Positions 1 through 7,869 of a DNA stretch of 33,449 nucleotides are shown one piece after another. Positions within the stretch are counted from its first letter, which is position 1. Every line of letters begins with the position of its first letter. Where the stretch lies: positions 1-33,449 of the forward strand of contig JAPONS010000017.1 in NCBI GenBank assembly GCA_026713825.1, read 5' to 3'. This DNA comes from Chloroflexota bacterium (lineage in GTDB: Bacteria > Chloroflexota > Dehalococcoidia > Lucifugimonadales > UBA1127). The translations under genes were made by a program, and so were the position numbers. The notes under the pieces were generated by a model. It worked only from the letters and a program-made list of their open reading frames with translations. It made no database searches and was not told where the DNA came from.

Positions 1-133
1 CTGTGAAACCATGATCGCCTGACGTATTTCATCTCCGTTGCCATTCTCACGTACGTTATCTCCGGCTGCCGCACATCAAGGGCTACACCTCCAGCTTGAA
101 CCGCACCGTGAAAGTTCTTGATTTTATCAAGTC
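1..133. other. Window edge, no assignable gene
   Basis: No tRNA, rRNA or recognisable protein is visible. On the minus strand a GTG near 52, with a GGAGA about eight bases upstream, opens a frame that runs off the left edge after about 17 codons. It could be the start of a gene, but the peptide is too short to identify. Confidence 0.2.
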
Positions 134-210
134 TGGTGGGCGGCACAGGACTCGAACCTATGACCCCTTGCGTGTAAAGCAAGTGCTCTAACCAACTGAG
201 CTAGCCGCCC
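134..210 (-). tRNA. tRNA-Val (anticodon UAC)
   Basis: The minus strand folds as a complete cloverleaf. The acceptor stem GGGCGGC pairs with GCCGCCC, the D arm begins GCTC, the anticodon stem CTTGC/GCAAG closes the loop TTTACAC (anticodon TAC), and the T arm contains the GGTTCGAGTCC-type loop. The 3' CCA is encoded. It is the last of three tRNA genes in a row on this strand, 13 bp after tRNA-Arg, and the three are probably one transcript. Confidence 0.96.
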
Positions 211-223
211 GTGAAGAAGAAAG

Positions 224-300
224 TGGCGCGCTTGGCGGGATTCGAACCCACGACCTCTGCCTCCGCAGGGCAGCGCTCTATCCTGCTGAGCTACAAGCGC
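224..300 (-). tRNA. tRNA-Arg (anticodon GCG)
   Basis: Complete cloverleaf with acceptor stem GCGCTTG/CAAGCGC, anticodon stem CTGCC/GGCAG, loop CTGCGGA (anticodon GCG), a TTCGAAT T loop and encoded CCA. GCG reads CGC and CGU. Most bacteria use ACG, edited to inosine, for this codon box, so a G34 tRNA is a minority solution. It lies 7 bp after tRNA-Leu. Confidence 0.93.
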
Positions 301-307
301 ACTTTCG

Positions 308-393
308 TGGTGCCGAAGGAGGGATTTGAACCCACACGGGCTGCTGCCCACTACGCCCTGAACGTAGCGCGTCTACCGTTCCGCCACTTCGGC
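308..393 (-). tRNA. tRNA-Leu (anticodon CAG)
   Basis: Class II tRNA with a long variable arm. The acceptor stem GCCGAAG pairs with CTTCGGC, the anticodon stem CTACG/CGTAG closes the loop TTCAGGG (anticodon CAG), the variable arm is about 14 nt with a small GGGC hairpin, and the T loop is TTCAAAT. The 3' CCA is encoded. It is the promoter-proximal tRNA of the three. Confidence 0.95.
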
Positions 394-538
394 ATCTTTC
401 GGGTCAAGCGCCCCTGAAACACCGGCCAATCCAGGGAATTGGCCCATAGCAGGCCCCTGCCCTCGCCGTATCCATCATACCCCGACGCCGACACGCCCGG
501 CAACCCGCGGCGACCCTCCACCGGCCCCCGCGCCGCGC

Positions 539-567
539 TTTCCACCGCTCTGGCCACCGGGTAAAAT
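539..567 (+). promoter_or_regulatory. Candidate sigma70-type promoter of fumC
   Basis: TTTCCA (539-544) and TAAAAT (562-567) are separated by 17 bp and lie about 60 bp upstream of the fumC start. The -10 matches consensus at five of six positions and the -35 at four. The rest of 394-626 holds only an imperfect GGCCAAT/ATTGGCC inverted repeat (424-444). Confidence 0.4.
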
Positions 568-626
568 GGACGCGAGCAACCCATCGCAACCGGCCACCTG
601 CGAACTATGTCAAAGGAGCAGCAACC

Positions 627-2045
627 GTGACCGCAATCAACACCCGCATCGAACGTGACTCCATGGGCGAGATGGAGGTCCCTGAGGACGCATACTTCGG
701 CGCCTCCACCATGCGCGCCGTCCTCAACTTCCCCATCAGCGACCTCCGCTTCTCACGAGGCTTCATCCGCGCCCTCGGCCTCATCAAGCAGTCCGCCGCC
801 CAGGCCAACGTCAAGCTCGGCCTGCTCGACTCCGCCCTGGGCCGCGCCATCGAGTACGCAGCGCAGGAGGTCATCGACGGCGACCTCGACGAGCATTTCG
901 TCCTCGACATCTTCCAGACCGGCTCCGGCACCTCCACCAACACCAACGCCAACGAGGTCATCGCCAATCGCGCCACCGAGCTCCTCGGCGGCGACCGCGG
1001 CGACCGCCTCGTCCACCCCAACGATCACGTCAACATGTGCCAGTCCTCCAACGACGTCATCCCCACCGCCATCCACATCGCCACCCTCGCCGCCATCGAG
1101 GAGGACCTCGCCCCCGCCCTCCGCGAACTGCACGCCGCGCTGGAGGCCAAGGCCGAGGAGTTCTGGCCCATCGTCAAGACCGGCCGCACCCACCTGCAGG
1201 ACGCCACGCCCGTGCGCCTTGGCCAGGAGTTCCGCGGCTACGCCGGCCAGGCCGAACGCTCCCTCCGCCGCCTCGAGCACGCCGCTGCCGAACTCTCCGA
1301 GGTCGCCCTCGGCGGCACCGCCGTCGGCACCGGCGTCAACGCCCACCCAGACTTCTCCGCCAACGTCTGCGCCCTCCTCTCCCGGAAGCTCGGCGTCGAC
1401 GTCCGCGAGACCGACAACCACTTCCAGGCCCAGAACACCCTCGACTCCGTCGTGGAGGCCAGCGCCACCCTCCGCACCATCGCCATCAGCCTCTACAAGA
1501 TCGCCAACGACATCCGCTGGCTCGGCTCCGGCCCCCGCGCCGGCATCGGCGAGATCATGCTGCCAGAGGTCCAGCCCGGCAGCTCCATCATGCCCGGCAA
1601 GGTGAACCCCGTCATCACCGAGTCCGTCATCCAGGTCGTCGCCCAGGTCATCGGCAACGACGCCGCCGTCGCCGTCGCCGGTCAGGGCGGCTACTTCGAG
1701 CTCAACATGATGTTCCCCGTCGCCGCCCACAACATCCTGCAGGCCGCCTCCCTCCTCGCCGCCTCGGCCCGCAACTTCTCGCGCCAGTGCGTCGTCGGCC
1801 TCGTCGCGACCACTGCCGGACCCGACCTCGTCGAGAAGGGCCTCATGCTTGGCACCGCCCTCGCGCCCGCCATCGGCTACGACAAGGCCGCCGCCATCGC
1901 CAAGACCGCCGCCGCCGATGACCGCACCATCCGGGAGGTCGCCCGAGAGCAGTCCGGCCTCTCCGACGAGGAGCTCGACGTCCTCCTCAAGCCCGATGAA
2001 ATGACCGAACCCGGCCTCGGCAAGAGCGCGGGCGGCGGTGGGTAA
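627..2045 (+). CDS. fumC: Class II fumarate hydratase
   Basis: Catalyses reversible hydration of fumarate to malate in the TCA cycle; cytoplasmic and a homotetramer in the family. The 472-residue length is normal. The three superfamily blocks are present: GSGTSTNTNANE near residue 98, TGRTHLQDATP near 186 (catalytic His) and the signature GSSIMPGKVNP near 318, whose Ser lies on the mobile active-site loop. The start is GTG with AAAGGAG about eight bases upstream. The protein ends in a Gly-rich tail. Other members of the fumarase/aspartase superfamily are possible, but the spacing and motifs fit FumC best. A HAD phosphatase gene follows after 39 bp on the same strand. Confidence 0.95.
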   Translation: MTAINTRIERDSMGEMEVPEDAYFGASTMRAVLNFPISDLRFSRGFIRALGLIKQSAAQANVKLGLLDSALGRAIEYAAQEVIDGDLDEHFVLDIFQTGSGTSTNTNANEVIANRATELLGGDRGDRLVHPNDHVNMCQSSNDVIPTAIHIATLAAIEEDLAPALRELHAALEAKAEEFWPIVKTGRTHLQDATPVRLGQEFRGYAGQAERSLRRLEHAAAELSEVALGGTAVGTGVNAHPDFSANVCALLSRKLGVDVRETDNHFQAQNTLDSVVEASATLRTIAISLYKIANDIRWLGSGPRAGIGEIMLPEVQPGSSIMPGKVNPVITESVIQVVAQVIGNDAAVAVAGQGGYFELNMMFPVAAHNILQAASLLAASARNFSRQCVVGLVATTAGPDLVEKGLMLGTALAPAIGYDKAAAIAKTAAADDRTIREVAREQSGLSDEELDVLLKPDEMTEPGLGKSAGGGG

Positions 2046-2084
2046 CCCCGTGACGTCCTTGTCGGGCAATGGTCGGCGTAGCGC

Positions 2085-2765
2085 ATGATCCGCGCCCTCA
2101 TCTTTGACTTCGACGGCCTCATCGTCGATACGGAAACCCCAGCCCTGCAGAGCTGGCAGGAGATCTTCAGCGAGCATGGCCAGGAGCTGACCATGGACTG
2201 GTGGGCTCAGTTCGTCGGGCGCGGCGAGTCCGCTAGTACCGCCGTATACCTCGAACAGCTTGTCGGCCGCACCCTGGACGCCGAGGCCCTGACCGCCCGG
2301 CGACGGGCACGTCACGTCGAAATGGTAGAGGCGCAGCCCATCCTGCCCGGCATCGAGGACCGCATCGCCGACGCCCAGCGCCTGGGCCTCAAGCTCGGCG
2401 TCGCTAGCAGCTCCCCGCGAACGTGGGTCACCGGCCACCTTGAGCGCATCGGCCTCCTCCCGCACTTCCACGCCATCCGCTGCCGCGACGATTCCGACGT
2501 GTTGGTCGGCAAACCGGACCCCACCGTCTACCTCGCCGCCCTCCGCGCGCTGGACGTCGCCCCCAACGAGGCCATCGCGTTCGAGGACTCCCCCAGGGGC
2601 GTCGAGGCCGCCGCGAGGGCCGGCATCTTCACCATCGCCGTCCCCAACGGCATCACCCGCCGCATGGGCGACGCCGCCGCCGACCTCGAGTTGGCTTCAA
2701 TGGCCGACATGTCGCTTGAGGAGATGATTCAAGCGGCAGAGCAAGCGCACGGTGCGCCGGGGTGA
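2085..2765 (+). CDS. HAD-superfamily hydrolase (beta-phosphoglucomutase-like)
   Basis: 226-residue cytoplasmic protein. Motif I, DFDGLIVDTE, puts the nucleophile at Asp8 and the general acid at Asp10. Motif II is the VASSS block near residue 107. The KPDP block with its catalytic Lys lies near 143, and motif IV is FEDSPRGVEAA near 166. The region between motifs I and II has the size of the helical cap of the phosphoglucomutase/phosphatase subgroup. The substrate cannot be told from sequence; sugar phosphates and phosphoglycolate are the usual ones. It sits 39 bp after fumC and may be cotranscribed, although no functional link is evident. Confidence 0.88.
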   Translation: MIRALIFDFDGLIVDTETPALQSWQEIFSEHGQELTMDWWAQFVGRGESASTAVYLEQLVGRTLDAEALTARRRARHVEMVEAQPILPGIEDRIADAQRLGLKLGVASSSPRTWVTGHLERIGLLPHFHAIRCRDDSDVLVGKPDPTVYLAALRALDVAPNEAIAFEDSPRGVEAAARAGIFTIAVPNGITRRMGDAAADLELASMADMSLEEMIQAAEQAHGAPG

Positions 2766-2845
2766 GGCCGGATGTAGAGCGTTTACGGCTGACCGCATCC
2801 CGGAGAATCCCCTGGAATGTGCTACGATAGCACTGGAGGTGCCCG

Positions 2846-3085
2846 ATGATTGCGAAACTCCACGTCTGCACGATTGACGGCGGTTTGGCCGTCCGCATCC
2901 CGGAAGACGTCGCCGAGCAAATGGGCCTGTGCGACGGCGCAGCAATCGAAATTGAAACGACGGACGACGGCTCCACCTTGCGCAGGGACCTTCCCAACAT
3001 TGCGGAACTGGTGAACAAGATCACCCCGGAGAACAACCACCCAGAGGTCGATTGGGGTCCCGCCCGGGGCGCTGAAGCGTGGTAG
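2846..3085 (+). CDS. mazE: MazE-like antitoxin, AbrB/SpoVT fold
   Basis: 79-residue protein. The N-terminal half reads as a swapped-hairpin AbrB domain: alternating hydrophobic strands, a GLAVRIPEDVAEQMGL block near residues 13-29 and an acidic strand IEIETT. The acidic C-terminal tail would wrap the toxin. Antitoxins of this type bind MazF and repress their own operon. GGAGGT lies six bases before the ATG. The stop overlaps the GTG of the downstream toxin frame, typical of translationally coupled toxin-antitoxin pairs. The partner toxin gene is frameshifted, so the antitoxin may now be an orphan. Confidence 0.85.
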   Translation: MIAKLHVCTIDGGLAVRIPEDVAEQMGLCDGAAIEIETTDDGSTLRRDLPNIAELVNKITPENNHPEVDWGPARGAEAW

Positions 3086-3433
3086 GGCAATCTCCGGCGC
3101 CCGGCTACGTGCCGGAACGCGGCGACATCGTATGGCTTGGCTTCACTCCGCAGGCTGGGCACGAACAGGCCGGACACCGCCCCGCCTTCATTCTCAGCCC
3201 CTCTTCCTGCAACGGCAGGATAGGCTTGGCCTTGTGCAGTCCTGTCAACTCTCAGATTAAGGGCTATCCTTTTGAAGTTTTGCTCCCGGACGGCGTCCCG
3301 GTCACGGGGAGCAGTGCTGGCGGATCAGGTAAGAAGTCTGGACTGGCGAGCAAGGGGCGCTCGGTTTGCTGCACGTGCAAGTCCGCAGATGTCCGCAGCC
3401 GTCGTGGCCTTGGCCCTCACCCTCTTGGAATGA
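3079..3433 (+). pseudogene. mazF: MazF-family endoribonuclease, frameshifted
   Basis: The first 77 residues read as MazF: PERGDIVWLGFTPQAGHEQ with the conserved G-D-I-V-W and the Gly-His-Glu-Gln region, then RPAFILSP, and LCSPVNSQIKGYPFEV near 52-67. After V75-T76-G77 (3301-3309) the original frame degenerates. Reading one base later, from about 3311, restores the family C-terminus, AVLADQVRSLDWRAR then GARFAARA, and ends at TGA 3431-3433. The span is 355 nt, one base more than 118 codons, as expected for a single inserted base within the GGGGAG run. Active MazF cleaves mRNA at short motifs; this copy should yield an inactive chimeric tail unless ribosomes shift frame. A sequencing error is the main alternative. 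Confidence 0.85.
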
Positions 3434-3532
3434 CCCTGTGCAGCCGTGGACGCCACCAAATCGGAATTGGTAATCCATGTCCCGAAACGTAGCTGAAAAC
3501 AGTTGCGAGAACCCGCATTTTCAAGAATCCGC

Positions 3533-3561
3533 TTGACACAAGCCCCATTCATGGATAGAGT
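3533..3561 (+). promoter_or_regulatory. Promoter of ftsZ
   Basis: A perfect -35 TTGACA (3533-3538), a 17-bp spacer and TAGAGT (3556-3561) lie about 60 bp before the ftsZ start. ftsZ therefore has its own promoter, outside any division-gene cluster. The remainder of 3434-3620 shows nothing else. Confidence 0.7.
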
Positions 3562-3620
3562 GATAAGACGAAAGCGTTTCGGGCTGCCTCAGCGCCGAAA
3601 CCCAATTGGAGGGTTTAGCT

Positions 3621-4742
3621 ATGCCAAGTAAGCGGTCGCGTTCTACCACACAGGTCATTCCCCTACCCAACATGCCTATGCCGCAAGCAGGCCCCGCGTC
3701 GATCTGCGCCATTGGTGTCGGTGGCGGGGGCTCCAACGCCATCATGCGCATGATGCGCGCCCGGCCCGTTCCCGGCGTCACCTACGCCTGCGTCAACACA
3801 GACATCAAGGCCCTGGGCCAGGTCGAGGGGGCGCACGTCATCCACATCGGCGAGAACCTCACCCGAGGCCTCGGCGCCGGCGGTGACCCTGAGATGGGCG
3901 CCATGGCCGCCAGCGAGTCCAAGCAGTCGCTCAAGAACGTCGTTGCCGGCGCGGACCTCGTCTTCCTCGCCATCGGCATGGGCGGCGGCACGGGCACCGG
4001 CGCCGCCCCCGTCGTCGCCGAGATCGCCCGGCAGTCCGGCGCCCTCGTCGTCGCCGTCGCCACCACGCCCTTTAGCTTTGAGGGCGCGCGGCGCCTCGAG
4101 ACCGCCCACTCCGGCATCACGCAACTCAAGCCCTACGTGGACAACCTCATCGTCATCCACAACGAGCGTCTTCTCAGCCTCTTCCACGGCGATACGTCCA
4201 TGGACGACGCCCTCCGCATGGCCGACGACGCCGTCATGCTCGGCGTCCTCTCCGTCGCCGAGCTGGTCAACCTCCCCGGCGAGATCAACGTCGACCTCGC
4301 GGACGTGAAGGCAATCATGAAGGTCCCCGGACGCGCCATGATGGCCATCGGCGAGGGCCACGGCAAGGGCGGGCCCCTGCAGGCCGCCAAGCAGGCCGTC
4401 AACAACCCGCTCCTGGACCTCTCGCTGGAGGGCGCGAAGGGTGTGCTCTTCAACGTCACCGGCGGCCCGTCCATGACCCTGGGTGATGTCAACGAGGCCG
4501 GCGCCTACATCGCCTCCCAGGTCGACCACCGTGCCATGATCTTCTTCGGCATGGTCAACGGCGAACCCGGCAGCGACGTCGCCCGCGTGACGCTCATCGC
4601 CACCGGCATCTCGGACGACGAGGAGATGACGCGCTTCACCTCTGACCCCTCGTCCTTCAGCGGCCGCTACCTCAACAACACCCGCGAGCAGTCGACGGAC
4701 CTTGACCTGCCCCCGTTCCTCCGCCGCACCATCATCCGCTAG
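3621..4742 (+). CDS. ftsZ: Cell division protein FtsZ
   Basis: Tubulin-like GTPase that forms the division ring. The GTP-binding block IGVGGGGSNAI is near residues 31-41, the tubulin signature GMGGGTGTG near 119, the PFSFEG block near 150 and the T7 loop NVDLADVK near 223 with both catalytic Asp residues. The C-terminal end DLPPFLRR matches the conserved FtsZ tail that binds membrane tethers. The length is 373 aa with a short linker. The ATG at 3621 is chosen because GGAGGG (3608-3613) is correctly spaced before it; a TTG at 3606 is in frame but overlaps that site. No ftsA, ftsQ or mur genes are adjacent. Confidence 0.94.
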   Translation: MPSKRSRSTTQVIPLPNMPMPQAGPASICAIGVGGGGSNAIMRMMRARPVPGVTYACVNTDIKALGQVEGAHVIHIGENLTRGLGAGGDPEMGAMAASESKQSLKNVVAGADLVFLAIGMGGGTGTGAAPVVAEIARQSGALVVAVATTPFSFEGARRLETAHSGITQLKPYVDNLIVIHNERLLSLFHGDTSMDDALRMADDAVMLGVLSVAELVNLPGEINVDLADVKAIMKVPGRAMMAIGEGHGKGGPLQAAKQAVNNPLLDLSLEGAKGVLFNVTGGPSMTLGDVNEAGAYIASQVDHRAMIFFGMVNGEPGSDVARVTLIATGISDDEEMTRFTSDPSSFSGRYLNNTREQSTDLDLPPFLRRTIIR

Positions 4743-4764
4743 CTTCTACAAGCTCATGGTGAGG

Positions 4765-4794
4765 GAAGGGCCCGCCGTTCGCGGCGGGCCCTTC
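4765..4794. terminator. 13-bp hairpin with UUCG loop
   Basis: A perfect 13-bp inverted repeat, GAAGGGCCCGCCG and its complement, closes a TTCG tetraloop between convergent ftsZ (+) and the minus-strand membrane protein gene. There is only a weak T tract on either side, but position and stability suggest a bidirectional terminator. Confidence 0.8.
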
Positions 4795-4833
4795 TAATTC
4801 CTGCGGACACAAGCAGTGTCAACCGCTTAATCG

Positions 4834-6423
4834 CTACCCCGCCGACGACTCCACGATGGGCTGCGCCAGGATCCACAGGCTCACCATCGTGTACGCCACC
4901 ATCAGCGCAAGCATCGGGTACTGGCTGCGCAGCGCGTGACGCCGCTCCGGGATCTCCCGCAGCGCCGTCACGTGCGCGAGGTACACTGCCGCCACGTGCC
5001 CCACGACGATCGCCGCCACCGACAGCAGCCACACCGTTCTCGCTCCGATGATGCCGATGTCTATCTCGTATCCTGCGGTGCCGAAGATGTCCCACCCCAG
5101 ACCAAACGGGTCCGAGGCCAGCGGGATGACGTTCTGCCCCTGGATGAGCAGGAACGAGAAGAAATGCGCCAGGTGGTAGGCCAGTGCGATGGGGATTAGG
5201 GGCAACACAAAGAATTTCGCCGCCTCCGCGGAAAGCAGCCGGTAGCCGCTGGCTGCGGACATGAGCCCGGCAAACGTCATGTAGACCGCGATGACCGTTG
5301 TGAAGAACCCCAGCAGCCCTATGGTGCCCACGGTATTGGCGTCCCGGAACACGTCGAACAGCGCGTTGAACAGCCGCCCCCACGCAGGCGTCGCGGAGAA
5401 CCCGTCAAAGCTCACCGTGGACAGCAGCAGCAACACGAACACCATAACGGACGTCGAGCGCCCCTCGCCCCGCAGCAACCCCACCACGTACGGCCGCACG
5501 TTCAGCTCCCGTTGCTCCGGCGCCGCCGCCGTGAAGCACGCGGCGCAGTCGACGCACCCGTCGTCCTCGCCGCGGCAGTCCACCGAGCATTCCTCGCACA
5601 CCGAGTCGTCCGTCACCCGCAGCTCCGTCGGCGAAAACCGCGCCAGGAACCCGAAGACCAGCGAGAATGCGTCGCCATGCCGCAGCCACGCCTCGCGCCC
5701 GAACATGAACATGCCCGCCCACATGTACACCGTGTACAGCAGCGCAAACTGCGTGATGCGCCCCGGCAGCGGCGACTCGATGTAGACAATCTCCACCCAT
5801 GCGAAGACCAGAAAAGCCAGCGCCCCGGGCCAGACCCCAAGCGATGCCGGATACCTCAACCCCATGCCTAGCTCGCCGTCCCCGCTGATGGCCCGGTATG
5901 CCCGCTCCGCCCACGCGAACGTCGCGTTCCACGGGTTCATCAGCCGCCAGACGTTTCCGGCAAGTGCTGAGACGTACGCCATCCCCACCCACCAGATGAC
6001 CCACACCAGCGTCGGGGATATGTTCATCGACGCTTCCGGTGTGCCGGACAACCCCGCGGCAACGGCAAACGACTCCAACGCCGGCCCCCAGGTATTCACC
6101 AGACCCGCGGCGATGACCAGCGCCAGCACGCCCACCGAAGCCGCCTGCACCGCCGTCACGACCGCCGGGTGCACCGCGAAGCGGACCGCTCGCCACCGCA
6201 AAAGGTTGAAGCGAGGGTACCCACCGCCGCCCTCCGCGCCCCTGACAAAGACCCCCATGATGACGAAGGACAGCGCCACGGCCGCACCCGCGCCGACTAC
6301 GTACAGGCTCAGCGGCACCGGCAGGTCGTACCGCTCCCCAAAGCCGTGGGCCGCCGCGGGGTAGACGGCCAGCGCCACCCCCACGGCAACCGCGATAATC
6401 GAGATCCTGCTGAGTATCCTCAC
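4834..6423 (-). CDS. Polytopic membrane protein with six-Cys loop
   Basis: 529 residues with a cleavable-looking N-terminus ending PAAAHGFGERYDLPVPL and about eleven further hydrophobic segments. The HG-GERYDLPVPL start resembles actinobacterial membrane proteins that databases label fenitrothion hydrolase; that name has little functional meaning. A hydrophilic loop at about residues 275-297 carries six cysteines in the spacing C-x2-C-x3-C-x6-C-x2-C-x2-C among acidic residues, suggesting a bound metal or Fe-S centre. The gene starts at GTG with GAGGG upstream and is the last of four on this strand, after a cupredoxin-like lipoprotein and a His-rich protein, so a role in copper or other metal transport is inferred. 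No substrate can be named. Confidence 0.7.
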   Translation of the reverse strand: MRILSRISIIAVAVGVALAVYPAAAHGFGERYDLPVPLSLYVVGAGAAVALSFVIMGVFVRGAEGGGGYPRFNLLRWRAVRFAVHPAVVTAVQAASVGVLALVIAAGLVNTWGPALESFAVAAGLSGTPEASMNISPTLVWVIWWVGMAYVSALAGNVWRLMNPWNATFAWAERAYRAISGDGELGMGLRYPASLGVWPGALAFLVFAWVEIVYIESPLPGRITQFALLYTVYMWAGMFMFGREAWLRHGDAFSLVFGFLARFSPTELRVTDDSVCEECSVDCRGEDDGCVDCAACFTAAAPEQRELNVRPYVVGLLRGEGRSTSVMVFVLLLLSTVSFDGFSATPAWGRLFNALFDVFRDANTVGTIGLLGFFTTVIAVYMTFAGLMSAASGYRLLSAEAAKFFVLPLIPIALAYHLAHFFSFLLIQGQNVIPLASDPFGLGWDIFGTAGYEIDIGIIGARTVWLLSVAAIVVGHVAAVYLAHVTALREIPERRHALRSQYPMLALMVAYTMVSLWILAQPIVESSAG

Positions 6424-6444
6424 AATGCCCTCGCTCCCACCATG

Positions 6445-7215
6445 CTAGGGCCTGACCTCAAACCGCCCAAGCTCCGCCTCGACGGTTGCCGCGTCCTCCG
6501 CGCCCTCATCGTGCCCGCCCGTGTCGTCCCCGCCCGGCACGGTCACGGTGATTGTATCCTCGACCACGTTGCCGCCGACGGTGTACTCCGAGTGGTTGTT
6601 CGCGTTCAGCGTCACGCGGACTGTCCGCTCCCCCGGCTCAACCGGGCTGACGTGGTAGTGCTCGCCGTACGGCCGGCCCACCTTCACGCCGTCCACGTAG
6701 ACGTGCGCGTGCCCGTTGCCCTGCACGTGCGCGTCGCCCACCTGCTCCGGCGCGAAGGTGAAGTTCGTCGTCGATATCCGCACGTTCAACCCCGCCACCG
6801 AGTCCGGCACGGCCTCAACCGACACGCTCATCCCCTCCGGAGCCTCCACCCCTGCCGCATGGTCGGCCTCGTGGTCACCTGACGCCATTCCTGGCGCGGC
6901 GTGGTGGATGGTGATGGGGAAACTGCCCGTCGCGTTCGCCGTGAAGATGAACGTCGCCGGATCGCCCGGCTCGATGTTCTCCTCGAAGTCGTAGCCGTGC
7001 AGGTGGAAGTTGACCGGCTCGTCGGACCGCACGATCATCGTGACCCTGTCGTCCGCGTTGACCTGCCACCCTGACGTGCTTCCGGCAAGCTGACCTCCCT
7101 CCAGCTCGATGTTGATCGTGTGCTCCTGCGGTTCTCCCCCGCCGCCGCATGCGGCCATCGCCAGCGACAACGCCAGCGCGGCCGCCGCCGCCAGGAGCAT
7201 TCTCATTCGCTTCAT
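6445..7215 (-). CDS. Cupredoxin-like lipoprotein, His-rich
   Basis: 256 residues with a lipoprotein signal ending in LAMAAC-GGGG, so probably anchored on the outer face of the membrane. The first domain (about 30-125) has cupredoxin-type strands, with FHLHGYDFE and FPITIHH as likely metal ligands. A Gly/His/Glu linker (GDHEADH) leads to a second beta domain with a GNGHAHVYVDG strand, GEHYH and NANNHSEY, a pattern seen in exported copper-associated proteins. The start ATG at 7215 follows GGAGAGAGC. The stop is 21 bp before the membrane protein and the start 13 bp after the YtkA-like gene, so the cluster is probably one operon. Copper binding is inferred from the ligands and not shown. Confidence 0.72.
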   Translation of the reverse strand: MKRMRMLLAAAAALALSLAMAACGGGGEPQEHTINIELEGGQLAGSTSGWQVNADDRVTMIVRSDEPVNFHLHGYDFEENIEPGDPATFIFTANATGSFPITIHHAAPGMASGDHEADHAAGVEAPEGMSVSVEAVPDSVAGLNVRISTTNFTFAPEQVGDAHVQGNGHAHVYVDGVKVGRPYGEHYHVSPVEPGERTVRVTLNANNHSEYTVGGNVVEDTITVTVPGGDDTGGHDEGAEDAATVEAELGRFEVRP

Positions 7216-7228
7216 TGCTCTCTCCGAT

Positions 7229-7798
7229 TCAACTCTGAGGGCGGCGTCCGCGAGCCCGTCGCCGCCGCCCAAACATTCGATTGCCCAGCGTAAACCCAAA
7301 GATCCCCAGCGCCACCACAATGAGCGCAATCAGCGTCAGACTCGCCCCGCCGGCCTCCACCACCGGGACCGCGAAGGTCGCCCGCTCGCTCCCAAGCGCG
7401 GAGTCGACGGTCAGCGTGAACTCCCACAGCCCCGCCGTCTCAATTGGCAGGTCCGCCGCGTACCAGAGCGGCCCCTCCAGCGTCCCGTACCCCTCGACCG
7501 GCCCCACATCGAGGCCCCCATCGCCGGTGAACGCGCCCTGCATCGTGATCGCGGGGTCCGCGACCGCCGTTTCCTCTCCCGCGGTCGCAAGGAAGATGAT
7601 GAAGTGCATCGGCCCCGTGACGGGCGTCGTCGACACCGTCAGCCGGTACGCCCCAACCTCTCCCGCGAAGACCTCGCGGCTGCCGACGTGCACCCCGTTC
7701 GCGTCCGCCGGCGCCGCCGAGCTCAGCAGCAGCACGACGCCAATCACGACGCCGAGCGTCATGCGCATGCCGAGGACAAGTGCACCGGTCGAGGTCAT
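7229..7798 (-). CDS. YtkA/FixH-like exported protein with C-terminal anchor
   Basis: 189 residues: a signal peptide ending near ADA at about residue 33, an Ig-like beta domain (GEVGAYRLTVSTTPVTGPMHF to LWEFTLTV), and a C-terminal transmembrane helix (LTLIALIVVALGIFGF) followed by an Arg-rich cytoplasmic tail. Size and strands fit the YtkA-like/CopC-like group, but the paired His/Met ligands of CopC are not obvious. The start at 7798 is chosen over 7828 because GGGAG lies just upstream. The stop is 13 bp from the lipoprotein start, supporting cotranscription. The function is unknown and association with metal handling comes from context only. Confidence 0.6.
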   Translation of the reverse strand: MTSTGALVLGMRMTLGVVIGVVLLLSSAAPADANGVHVGSREVFAGEVGAYRLTVSTTPVTGPMHFIIFLATAGEETAVADPAITMQGAFTGDGGLDVGPVEGYGTLEGPLWYAADLPIETAGLWEFTLTVDSALGSERATFAVPVVEAGGASLTLIALIVVALGIFGFTLGNRMFGRRRRARGRRPQS

Positions 7799-7869
7799 TC
7801 TCCCGCTCTCTCTCAACGCGGCATTCAAGCCGCCTCGAACGCTGTTGCTGCCACTAGCCGTGGTCGTAA

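Noticed and set aside
134-393. Integration site with integrase remnant at the tRNA cluster
   Set aside because: The tRNA genes are complete and no duplicated tRNA 3' end or integrase was found nearby.
753-2471. 572-codon minus-strand frame opposite fumC and the HAD gene
   Set aside because: Gly/Asp/Val-rich shadow spanning two real genes with no domain.
3346-3492. Zero-frame C-terminal extension of MazF
   Set aside because: Sequence unlike MazF; the +1 frame gives the family C-terminus and a stop at the expected length.
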